Positions 15,009 through 20,930 of a stretch of DNA of 32,578 nucleotides are shown piece after piece. A program made the position numbers and the translations under genes. How positions within the stretch are numbered: position 1 is the stretch's first letter; each line of letters starts with the position of its first letter. The notes under the pieces are model-generated. The model was not told the DNA's origin and did no database searches. It was given only the letters and a program-made list of their open reading frames with translations. Location of the stretch: the IMG/VR virus record IMGVR_UViG_3300005613_000254, positions 1 to 32,578 of that record; one strand, 5' to 3'. The DNA is from a virus.

Positions 15009-15254
15009 TTAAGCTTTAATTAACGAAATTTCATATTCCCCGTATTTACTTCTTCCGTTATAAATCATTTTGCACTCCCATTTCACAGGAGCTATCCCGA
15101 ACCTGCCGTTACGTAGGTCGTTCATTCTGGCAGCCAGTCGCCAACAACCGTACAATCTTCTGGCTTGTTCTTGATTAATTGTATAACCGTTGTTCAGATG
15201 ACGGGCAATTAAACGACATTGGCTTTCAATTACCATTTGTTCGGTTGTTTCCAT
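15009..15254 (-). CDS. HTH_39-type winged helix DNA-binding protein, 81 aa
   Basis: An 81-aa protein that fits the short helix-turn-helix family PF14090 (HTH_39): RLIARHLNNGYTINQEQARR (first and second helices), the recognition-helix-like LYGCWRLAARMNDLRNG, then a two-strand wing ending YGEYEISL. In phages these are putative regulators or architectural factors. It starts 4 nt after the stop of the glycosyltransferase-like gene. With no CI-type repressor in the genome it is one candidate for controlling the operator palindromes at 17972-17988 or 22908-22921. Confidence 0.7.
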   Translation of the reverse strand: METTEQMVIESQCRLIARHLNNGYTINQEQARRLYGCWRLAARMNDLRNGRFGIAPVKWECKMIYNGRSKYGEYEISLIKA

Positions 15255-15258
15255 GTCT

Positions 15259-16122
15259 TTATGGTTTTTTATGTTTTTCTGATATTATCTGTGGTACTGT
15301 TGTTTTCCATTTAATCAGGTGATGGATTCTCGGGTTTGTGGTATTCATCATAGAAACCTTAACCGACGACGGAGACATCATTACGGTAGTAAAAGCCTTA
15401 CAGTAAGTGCCGTAGCGGTGGTACATATCCGTTATGCCGCTATTGTTACTCTGGGTTGCGGTTTGTGTCAAACTAATCATAGGGATAGTGCCAAACAATA
15501 CCCCTCTGTTGCCGAGCGTAGTGTATGTATTAACGTCTTCGTTCATAGCTCCTACGAATTGAAATGGCCTATCAGTGGAGCAAATAAAGGAGTTCATACA
15601 CTTACGGATTAATGGCCTATTAATAACATACGTATTCTGAACACCGCCAATAAAATCACCGCCTTGTGCAAATGCAATACTACGAAAGCTTGTATTTTGT
15701 ATAAATTCAATATATTTTTTTAACACAAAATCAAGATTTGTAATTTTATGTACTTTTAATTTTGCCCCATCTTTACTCTTATATCTCCATTCAAATGATG
15801 TATAATCGTCATCGAGCTGGATGAAATAAGTAACACCTATCTCTCTGGCTATCTGAAAACAAGCATTACGGGCGTGGGTGATAGTACGTCGCTCGTCGAA
15901 GTTATTGCCTTCGTCTACCTGGTCCGCCATAGCTTTTTTATCGAATACCTTTACGGCTTTCTCTCCGAAGTTCATGATATATTGATCCACGGTACGGTCT
16001 TCGTTATCTACGATAAAATAAATCATTCCAGTATAACCACTTTGTTTAAGTGTTGCGATGGTTTTTACATTATTCGGCCGCCCATGAGTTAGGATAAATA
16101 CAGCAAAATCTTTATTCTCCAT
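15259..16122 (-). CDS. GT-A-type glycosyltransferase-like protein, possible DNA-base modifying enzyme (TAGT-like), 287 aa
   Basis: A 287-aa protein with a Rossmann-like N-terminus, AVFILTHGRPNNVKTIATL (residues 7-25), followed by a strand with IYFIVDNEDRT and the metal-binding DxD motif in QLDDDYTSFEW (Asp104-106). This order (ilTHgRP, VDnED, LDDDY) is the one I associate with the phage glycosyltransferases related to TET/JBP-associated GTs (TAGT). Those are thought to add sugars to modified bases. No TET/JBP oxygenase is present here, so a DNA target is only an inference; glycan decoration of a virion protein is an alternative. Its start overlaps by 11 nt the end of the interrupted gene upstream. 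Confidence 0.68.
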   Translation of the reverse strand: MENKDFAVFILTHGRPNNVKTIATLKQSGYTGMIYFIVDNEDRTVDQYIMNFGEKAVKVFDKKAMADQVDEGNNFDERRTITHARNACFQIAREIGVTYFIQLDDDYTSFEWRYKSKDGAKLKVHKITNLDFVLKKYIEFIQNTSFRSIAFAQGGDFIGGVQNTYVINRPLIRKCMNSFICSTDRPFQFVGAMNEDVNTYTTLGNRGVLFGTIPMISLTQTATQSNNSGITDMYHRYGTYCKAFTTVMMSPSSVKVSMMNTTNPRIHHLIKWKTTVPQIISEKHKKP

Positions 16123-16273
16123 ATTCTTCTAGGTATTGGTTGCGGATTTCATCGCATAATTGAACATATCCGAACTCGATTGCCTTCTCGAAATCAATAA
16201 TTACCAGGGCAGACCGTTCCATTAAGTTTTGCATCTCTTTATCCGAGTGAGCGTAGTAATCAGCTATCCGTTC
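16112..16273 (-). pseudogene. C-terminal half (53 codons) of the interrupted conserved gene, after an in-frame TAA
   Basis: Directly after the TAA at 16274-16276 the same frame stays open for 53 codons to a TAA at 16112-16114. It encodes ERIADYYAHSDKEM, then SALVIIDFEKAIEFGY. From memory of the family, the N-terminal half normally runs straight into this block through RH.VFNY..IADYYAH, so the stop replaces a Tyr codon. The end overlaps the next gene by 11 nt, as expected for a formerly intact coupled gene. An internal ATG could still give a 40-residue fragment. Confidence 0.65.
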
Positions 16274-16507
16274 TTAATGAAATACTAAGTGGCGCTGTGC
16301 TGCATATCGTAAAAATTGTTTTTCATCCTCACATAGTCCTGATGCTTCAATTTCTCTCAGAATTCGATTTGTCTTTTCTTTATTACATAGCTCGCCAAGA
16401 TATGGCTTCCTATTCTTTGGCTCATAGATAGGGGATTCGATCTTAGACGTGTATTTACCCTCCTGCTTTGGCTCGAACTCTGCTCCGAATAGATTTATTT
16501 GCTTCAT
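16274..16507 (-). CDS. Conserved phage protein, N-terminal part, truncated by an in-frame stop, 77 aa
   Basis: A 77-aa product with the conserved run GKYTSKIESPIYEPKNRKP (residues 17-35), a Lys-rich helix and EKQFLRYAAQRHLVFH. I recall this block from Bacteroidota phages and prophages as the first half of a longer protein; its function is unclear to me. Here a TAA stops it at 16274 while the rest follows in the same frame (16112-16273); a full product would be 131 aa. TAA ends many other genes here (TerL, tape measure), so code reassignment does not explain it. Likely a recent nonsense mutation, a sequencing error, or less likely readthrough. The gene starts 31 nt after the loader gene. Confidence 0.65.
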   Translation of the reverse strand: MKQINLFGAEFEPKQEGKYTSKIESPIYEPKNRKPYLGELCNKEKTNRILREIEASGLCEDEKQFLRYAAQRHLVFH

Positions 16508-16538
16508 TTCTCAATCCATTTAATTTGACCGTCGATTT

Positions 16539-17129
16539 CTATTTCCTTAAACTTTTACCGGAGAACGGAACAACCTTGCAAAGTCTGTTAATTCGATCAA
16601 CGATCCGCTCTCCGTATTTAGCAGTTAGTTCTGCTTTATCCAGATTCGAGGATAGGATCAGTAGTTTCATTTTATCCTCGCACTCGCTTATGATGTTGAT
16701 AACGGGGTAGTCGGTCGTTCCGAAGTCTTTAACTGATAACGATTCCTGGCCGATGTCGTCGATAACATAAGCCCATTGTTTAACGTAATCAGTATATCTG
16801 TAAAGATTACGGGCGGCTACCGGAGTTAATACCTTATTGTGATATATCTGAAACAAAATAGGTATAACGGAATTAACTATAACGCTTTTACCTCGGCCGT
16901 ACGAGCCAGTTAAAAACAATCCTTTGCCTTCGTTATTCAAAAGCCAATCGATTACTTGCTTGTATTCAGGTAGGTTGATAAATTTATCAAATGTCCGATC
17001 TGCTCCAACAAAAGTCTGAATAAAATCATTTTCTAAATCATTACGATCTGCGTCGATTTTAAAGATAGCTTGTTTTCTAACTTGAATCCTGCCCGATGCA
17101 AGTATCTCGTTTATCTGTTCAGCTTTCAT
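16539..17129 (-). CDS. DnaC-like helicase loader / AAA+ ATPase, 196 aa
   Basis: A 196-aa AAA+ protein expected to load the replicative helicase at the phage origin. Walker A GSYGRGKS (residues 75-82), Walker B YVIDDIG (121-127), sensor-1 Asn in ILSSN (158-162), and an arginine-rich sensor/finger region RIVDRINRLC (175-184). It ends with FSGKSLRK, as in DnaC/IstB-type loaders (family form: F.G.S.R). Its start overlaps the end of the replication initiator by 11 nt, giving an initiator-loader pair as in many phages. No phage helicase is visible, so the host DnaB is the likely partner. Confidence 0.85.
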   Translation of the reverse strand: MKAEQINEILASGRIQVRKQAIFKIDADRNDLENDFIQTFVGADRTFDKFINLPEYKQVIDWLLNNEGKGLFLTGSYGRGKSVIVNSVIPILFQIYHNKVLTPVAARNLYRYTDYVKQWAYVIDDIGQESLSVKDFGTTDYPVINIISECEDKMKLLILSSNLDKAELTAKYGERIVDRINRLCKVVPFSGKSLRK

Positions 17130-17829
17130 ATTTAAAGTTTTCTTTATTCCCGATTACTACTCCGACCTCAGTGCTGTTGCGTTGGATCAACTCATCGTTC
17201 CAGGATTTATTGTTTAAAAATGATTCTGCGTTCTTACGGTATTTCTTATCAGGCTGCGAAGCGATATATTTAGGGACATATTCCATTATCGCATGTTGAT
17301 CTTTCAGCGACAATGCATCCCATTTTTTTTCGAGCTTAGTTTTATCTCCAACTTTTTTATTATAACTATCCCAGAATTGATCAAAAGGTAGTTTTTCTTC
17401 TTTCACTTCAGGCTCATTACCATTACCATTACCATTACCATTACCACTTTCATTATCATAACCCTTTACAAAGGGTTTATTAACTGTTAATTTTTCTTCA
17501 TCAAAAAGGTTATATTTTTTTAGAATTTCGATAGCACTATATTGTTGTCGTACTTTTGAGTTTGGGAAGTTAGGGTATTGAAAATCAATGTATTTTGGAA
17601 TAAAATATATATTTTCTTTAACAGTTATTAAACGGCTTGCTAACTGTTTAATCGTGGTTTCGATATTTTTGATTCCTGTTTGAACCGTCGCAAGTTTGAT
17701 GTTTATTTCAATGATTCCCGCATGATTACATTTTGTGATGAAATAAATCCAGAGAAGTTTCCCACTAGCGGATAAATCCATAAACCAGGCATCATCAAAT
17801 AAATTCGTATCGATAAATCTTTTACTCAT
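17119..17829 (-). CDS. Replication initiator (winged-helix, DnaD/lambda-O-like), 236 aa
   Basis: A 236-aa protein in three parts. Residues 1-108 form a winged-helix DNA-binding domain (SKRFIDTNLFDDAWF start, then the FPNSKVRQQY block). Residues 120-145 are a low-complexity linker with (GN)5 repeats at about 129-138. Residues 146-215 are a DnaD/loader-binding-like tail with FDQFWDSYNKK and a final FLNNKSWNDELI, the shape seen at the C-terminus of many phage initiators. The gene is followed immediately by a DnaC-like loader. The linker DNA carries direct hexamer repeats, as in phages whose origin lies inside the initiator gene. Preceded by a promoter/operator and a structured leader. Confidence 0.8.
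   Translation of the reverse strand: MSKRFIDTNLFDDAWFMDLSASGKLLWIYFITKCNHAGIIEINIKLATVQTGIKNIETTIKQLASRLITVKENIYFIPKYIDFQYPNFPNSKVRQQYSAIEILKKYNLFDEEKLTVNKPFVKGYDNESGNGNGNGNGNEPEVKEEKLPFDQFWDSYNKKVGDKTKLEKKWDALSLKDQHAIMEYVPKYIASQPDKKYRKNAESFLNNKSWNDELIQRNSTEVGVVIGNKENFKYES
17415..17461. repeat. Hexamer repeats inside the initiator gene (candidate origin iterons)
   Basis: Plus strand CATTAC five times (17415-17444), then CACTTT-CATTAT-CATAA. They encode the GN linker of the initiator. The terminal hexamers match those in the TerL-portal gap (9924-9970), and both are followed by TTAACTGTT-type words. Confidence 0.75.
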
Positions 17830-17875
17830 AATAAAAACGGCTACGAGCCTTGCAGTATGCTAACCTCAAAGCCAT
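17822..17875 (-). CDS. Possible 17-aa leader ORF overlapping the initiator start
   Basis: ATG at 17873-17875, in the loop of the leader hairpin, opens a 17-codon frame (MALRLAYCKARSRFYYE) that runs through the 3' arm of the hairpin. It stops (TAA, 17822-17824) just inside the initiator gene, overlapping its ATG by 8 nt. Ribosomes on this frame would open the stem and could couple to the initiator start. No sequence conservation can be tested here. Confidence 0.35.
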   Translation of the reverse strand: MALRLAYCKARSRFYYE

Positions 17876-17905
17876 GATGCGAAAAGGGACTGCAAGACCG
17901 TAGCC
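17839..17905 (-). promoter_or_regulatory. Structured leader (long imperfect hairpin) before the replication initiator
   Basis: In mRNA sense the 5' arm (17905-17889) is GGCTACGGTCTTGCAGT and the 3' arm (17856-17839) is ACTGCAAGGCTCGTAGCC. The 8-bp and 7-bp helices are separated by an internal loop and enclose 32 nt. The 3' arm is followed by GTTTTTATT and then the initiator ATG 9 nt on, so the element could act as an attenuator or terminator, or as an RNA control element. A smaller ATG-g-CT/AGCAT helix is possible in the loop. Confidence 0.6.
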
Positions 17906-17960
17906 TTATTTTTGAATGTGTTTGATTCGATTTATCCATGTCTTTAAAATTAGCATAAAA

Positions 17961-17988
17961 TAAATATACACAACTTTCGACGAAAGTT
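17961..17988 (-). promoter_or_regulatory. Promoter with overlapping palindromic operator for the replication genes
   Basis: A minus-strand TATATTTA (17968-17961) fits the -7 element with one change. Immediately upstream, at the -33 position, lies a near-perfect 17-bp palindrome AACTTTCG-A-CGAAAGTT (17972-17988), suited to a repressor that blocks the promoter. Transcription would start near 17954, giving about 125 nt of leader before the initiator ATG, which contains the hairpin. Confidence 0.5.
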
Positions 17989-17996
17989 AATAATTG

Positions 17997-18239
17997 TTAA
18001 TAACTTTTATTTTTCCGATCGATCTCAATAGCTTCATCCATCTCATCGTAAGCCAGATGACAAATGTCACGAAACGGGATCAACTCCGGAAGGTTGCCAA
18101 TATATCTAACCCGACAATATTTTTCATCTTTTTCGATAATCTCGACATATATCCTTTCGTCTGTCGTTTCGCTCCATACCCAGATTTTGGCATATTCGCC
18201 GACCTTAAATTGGTTTTTTCTTTTGGATGAATTTTTCAT
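17997..18239 (-). CDS. Small protein, unknown (SH3-like?), 80 aa
   Basis: An 80-aa protein with a basic N-terminus and four to five predicted strands: FKVGEYAKIWVW, RIYVEIIEKDEKYCRVRYI, ELIPFRD. The G-Y-A-x-I start and alternating strands look like a small SH3-like barrel, but no family is certain. It ends before the operator of the replication genes and starts 4 nt after the exonuclease gene. Confidence 0.5.
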   Translation of the reverse strand: MKNSSKRKNQFKVGEYAKIWVWSETTDERIYVEIIEKDEKYCRVRYIGNLPELIPFRDICHLAYDEMDEAIEIDRKNKSY

Positions 18240-18243
18240 AATG

Positions 18244-18903
18244 TTAAAACCTTTGACTTAAAACTTTTTCAATTAATTTATCCCTCACAACGACGGCGGC
18301 AACGAGCCGCTCTGCCATGAGATCAAACTCGCTTTGATTTTTCACGATCTCAATAGCCGCCAGCCGTTGTTCAGGTTTAAACATTGGATGAAAGGAAACA
18401 AAATCCCAGACATCATATCCGCAAAACATCATCGAGGACATAACCTGGAAATAATACTGCGGTTTGCATTTCTTAAATTCCGCATTAGATGATATTAAAA
18501 GAGTGTCCATGTGATTGCGAAGCATGTAAGGACACTTCAATTCAATGCCCCGGCTTTGGCCTTTAATCAAGCCGTCGGGAGAACAACCACAATTGGTGTT
18601 TTCTGGCCAGAGAACAAAACCGACTTCCTCTATCACCTCGTTGAAAATTGCCCCGTAATGAGCTAATCCAATAGGCTCATATTCCAGACCCCAACGGATT
18701 TCAACAGATGTCAGCGGTTGCGATTCTGTTGAGAACGTTTCCGCTACTTTCTCCAGGATATATGACTGAGCTGTTTGTGGCCAGTCTTTCAACTCCTTTC
18801 CAAATGATTTACCCATCAATTTGAAAATTTCAGAGGCTGTGAATCTACCTCGTCTAAGTTCTAACCAATCCTGGGAGCGCTGTTTAACTTTTTCGGTGTT
18901 CAT
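18244..18903 (-). CDS. YqaJ/lambda-type exonuclease, 219 aa
   Basis: A 5'-3' double-strand DNA exonuclease that makes 3' single strands for the annealing protein encoded just upstream. PD-(D/E)XK core in order: the substrate-binding N-terminus RSQDWLELRRGRFTAS (residues 9-24), the helix with WGLEYEPIGLAHY (71-83), motif CGCSPDGLI with Asp110, GIELKCP with Glu121 and Lys123, then YYFQVM with the conserved Gln. It begins 10 nt after RecT and is clearly coupled to it. Together they form a RecT/exonuclease pair for phage recombination. Confidence 0.92.
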   Translation of the reverse strand: MNTEKVKQRSQDWLELRRGRFTASEIFKLMGKSFGKELKDWPQTAQSYILEKVAETFSTESQPLTSVEIRWGLEYEPIGLAHYGAIFNEVIEEVGFVLWPENTNCGCSPDGLIKGQSRGIELKCPYMLRNHMDTLLISSNAEFKKCKPQYYFQVMSSMMFCGYDVWDFVSFHPMFKPEQRLAAIEIVKNQSEFDLMAERLVAAVVVRDKLIEKVLSQRF

Positions 18904-18913
18904 CGATTTATGC

Positions 18914-19771
18914 CTATTTATCTTTAAGTTCGTCCGGTACGTCGATTGCGTCGCCGGGATCTAGTTCAATTTCTTCCTGTTTCGGCTGTGTTTTCCGTTT
19001 GGCCTTGACTTCCGGTTCAACGTGAACCTTGTCAGGCTCCTCATTTTCGGTTGCATCGGTCGAAGTCGAATCAAGATAGTTAGCATCTATAATCTCCAAT
19101 TCTTCATCGACTTCGATAGCTGCCTGATCCTGTGTTACTGCAGCCTGCATTTCAACAGACAGGGGAGCATAGCGTGAAAGCAAAAGTTTCAATACTGTTT
19201 TCCGGGCCATTGCTTCAAAATTAATTTTCCATGCTCCATTTTGGTGGTTATAGGTTTTTGAAAACTTCATGCCGTGATTCTTGATCTGGCTGGTGCTCAT
19301 GTACAATGCCTTCTCGAATCCGTTGAGAAGCGAGAAATATGCAGCATATCCTACAACGGTATCGGATTTTTTTTCTCCCGTGAAATCAAACTCGCCTGTC
19401 AAACGGTTCACATTCTGCATTTCACCTTCGTAGATTTCCGTTACGTTCACGGTCTTGAATTGACCCGTTCTCAAAGCAAGCTGTATTAAACCCTTCGCCA
19501 TAATTTGGAATTGAGCTTGTCTGCCGTATGGAATTATAGCAGCGAAGCCTAACGTCGGAGTTATCTGAAGGTTCAGCGAGGCAGCTGCGATTGCGGCGGA
19601 TAGAACCGATTTGGGTTCACATTCGATGAGCTTTGAATTTGTTGCAAGGGTTGTTACTGAAGAAATAAATGCAGGAGCATTTTTCCCCAGGATTTCGGCA
19701 AACTTTGATTTTACCATTTCATTTGACATCAATCCTTTAATGTCGTTTGACTTTTGTAGTTGGTTTTCCAT
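18914..19771 (-). CDS. recT: RecT single-strand annealing protein, 285 aa
   Basis: A 285-aa RecT-family recombinase that anneals complementary strands. The core spans residues 15-215: the helical start, then SVLSAAIAAASLNLQITP (about 55-72), FAAIIPYGRQAQFQIMAKGL (76-95), the VVGYAAYF strand and the ...EAMARKTVLKLLLSRY helix (about 187-202), all in family order. After residue 220 the tail is acidic and variable (EVDEEL, DPGDAIDVPDELKDK), a common place for SSB or partner contact. It is followed by the exonuclease 10 nt later. Confidence 0.93.
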   Translation of the reverse strand: MENQLQKSNDIKGLMSNEMVKSKFAEILGKNAPAFISSVTTLATNSKLIECEPKSVLSAAIAAASLNLQITPTLGFAAIIPYGRQAQFQIMAKGLIQLALRTGQFKTVNVTEIYEGEMQNVNRLTGEFDFTGEKKSDTVVGYAAYFSLLNGFEKALYMSTSQIKNHGMKFSKTYNHQNGAWKINFEAMARKTVLKLLLSRYAPLSVEMQAAVTQDQAAIEVDEELEIIDANYLDSTSTDATENEEPDKVHVEPEVKAKRKTQPKQEEIELDPGDAIDVPDELKDK

Positions 19772-19772
19772 T

Positions 19773-20135
19773 TTATTTATTGGGTTTAAATGAGGTACAT
19801 TCGATAATTGATTTTGTCATTCCATATTCCAAAAATTGACAGGTAGAAGCATAAAAGCATGAACAACAACGTTCTCTATGTTGATCGGTTATTCTCCCTG
19901 CTTCTACGCTTTTCGTTTGCATACCTTTAGGATGTTCGTGACCAAGATACGTGCGCAATAGAGATTGGATATAGTCCGACGGCTCATGTATAAAGTGGCC
20001 TTCGTTTCGTTCCATTTGGGTGTCGAGATAACCTCTCAAAGTCATCAAGGCAACGGAGACGGAAATCTCGTTCGGGTCTTTGTACCGCTCTTTGAACATT
20101 AGCCAAAGTTGATGGATTGTTTTTTTGTTGCCCAT
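19773..20135 (-). CDS. Cys-rich early protein, unknown, 120 aa
   Basis: A 120-aa protein whose C-terminal third holds a cysteine cluster, RCCSCFYASTC (about residues 89-99) plus a further Cys near the end, suited to binding zinc or an iron-sulfur cluster. The N-terminal part is helical. The frame is open one codon further to a GTG at 20138; I prefer the ATG at 20133-20135 because it overlaps the preceding stop (TGATG). It stands one base before RecT, so a role beside recombination is possible. Family not recognised. Confidence 0.55.
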   Translation of the reverse strand: MGNKKTIHQLWLMFKERYKDPNEISVSVALMTLRGYLDTQMERNEGHFIHEPSDYIQSLLRTYLGHEHPKGMQTKSVEAGRITDQHRERCCSCFYASTCQFLEYGMTKSIIECTSFKPNK

Positions 20136-20296
20136 CACTTCAACCCTTTTTGAACAATGTATAACTCAATGGCTTCCTGAACCATTTGAGTAATCGATTT
20201 TCCTACAGCGTTCCGCCGTAGGACTTTGTGATTCTTTTCGTCTATAAACGCTACAAGACGGTAGCGTTTATTTTGATATTGTTTTGGTCGTGCCAT
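20135..20296 (-). CDS. Ribbon-helix-helix-like small DNA-binding protein, 53 aa
   Basis: A 53-aa basic protein: KRYRLVAFIDEKNHKVLRR (strand and turn), then NAVGKSITQMVQEAIELYI (two helices). The strand-helix-helix order and length fit CopG/Arc-like repressors that bind short palindromes as dimers. ATG at 20294-20296 overlaps the stop of the Ala-rich gene (TAATG), and its own TGA overlaps the next ATG. It could repress early promoters; the palindrome at 22908-22921 is a possible site. Confidence 0.65.
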   Translation of the reverse strand: MARPKQYQNKRYRLVAFIDEKNHKVLRRNAVGKSITQMVQEAIELYIVQKGLK

Positions 20297-20925
20297 TATT
20301 TTAATAGTTTTAATCCGTTTTTTATTATTTTTAATTTCAGGTCATCAAAAGCATAAGCAGCAGAAGCAGTAGCAGAAGCAGCCCGAGCAGCCCGAGCAGC
20401 ATCAGAAGCAGCAACAACAGCAGCAACAGCAGCATCAGCAACAACAACAGCATCAGAATCAGCATCAGCAGCAGCATAAGCAGAATCAGCAACATCAGAA
20501 TCGGCATAAGCAGAATCAACAGCAGCAGCAACAACAACAACAGCAGCATGAGCAGCAGCAGCAAAAACCTTTGTTTTTCTAGATGGATTTTTCAAATATG
20601 CCTTTGCAGCTTCGATGGCTTTTCTTGGCCTCGAATCATCTGGGTGTTTATCTTCGTATATTTTCCGCACCTCTTCGGCTGCGGAAATAGCATACTGAGT
20701 TTTTTGTTTTTTATTCATCAGTCGAACAATCAGCCAATTAGCATAATCAAAGCGTCCCAGCAGCATCAACTTTTTAATAAACTTTTCGGCTGGCAGCCCG
20801 ATTAGATTATGTTGTTTGGCAAATCTTATATCCCATCCACAATCGGTGTTTTCCTTAAGAAATTTCTCCGTTATTTTTTTCATGACCTTTAATCCGTTTT
20901 TAAGATTTTTTGTTTCTGTTTTCAT
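20296..20925 (-). CDS. Imm5-like Ala-rich protein, copy 1, 209 aa
   Basis: The region up to about residue 115 includes NTDCGWDIRFAKQH, then an EEVRKIYEDKHPDDSRPRKA block and EAAKAYLKNPS. The D..RPRkAIEAA pattern plus an Ala-rich helical tail is the look of Imm5-type immunity proteins, which phages often carry without a known toxin. The tail (about 118-195) is almost all Ala/Val/Asp/Ser, encoded by GCA/GCT-type triplets. A 62-nt stretch in the tail (20352-20413) is identical to 21023-21084 in the next gene. An ATG at 20883 would remove 14 residues that derive from the duplicated 36-nt leader; either start is possible. Confidence 0.65.
   Translation of the reverse strand: MKTETKNLKNGLKVMKKITEKFLKENTDCGWDIRFAKQHNLIGLPAEKFIKKLMLLGRFDYANWLIVRLMNKKQKTQYAISAAEEVRKIYEDKHPDDSRPRKAIEAAKAYLKNPSRKTKVFAAAAHAAVVVVAAAVDSAYADSDVADSAYAAADADSDAVVVADAAVAAVVAASDAARAARAASATASAAYAFDDLKLKIIKNGLKLLK
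20342..20570. repeat. GCA-type triplet array in Imm5-like copy 1
   Basis: A long run of plus-strand GCA/GCN and ACA triplets encoding the Ala-rich tail. Bases 20352-20413 match 21023-21084 exactly. Such arrays can change length by slippage or recombination. Confidence 0.75.
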
Positions 20926-20930
20926 AGTTT

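Noticed and set aside
16274-16276. Recoding of TAA as a sense codon
   Set aside because: TAA ends the tape-measure, TerL, loader-region and other genes with correct overlaps, so it is a normal stop here.
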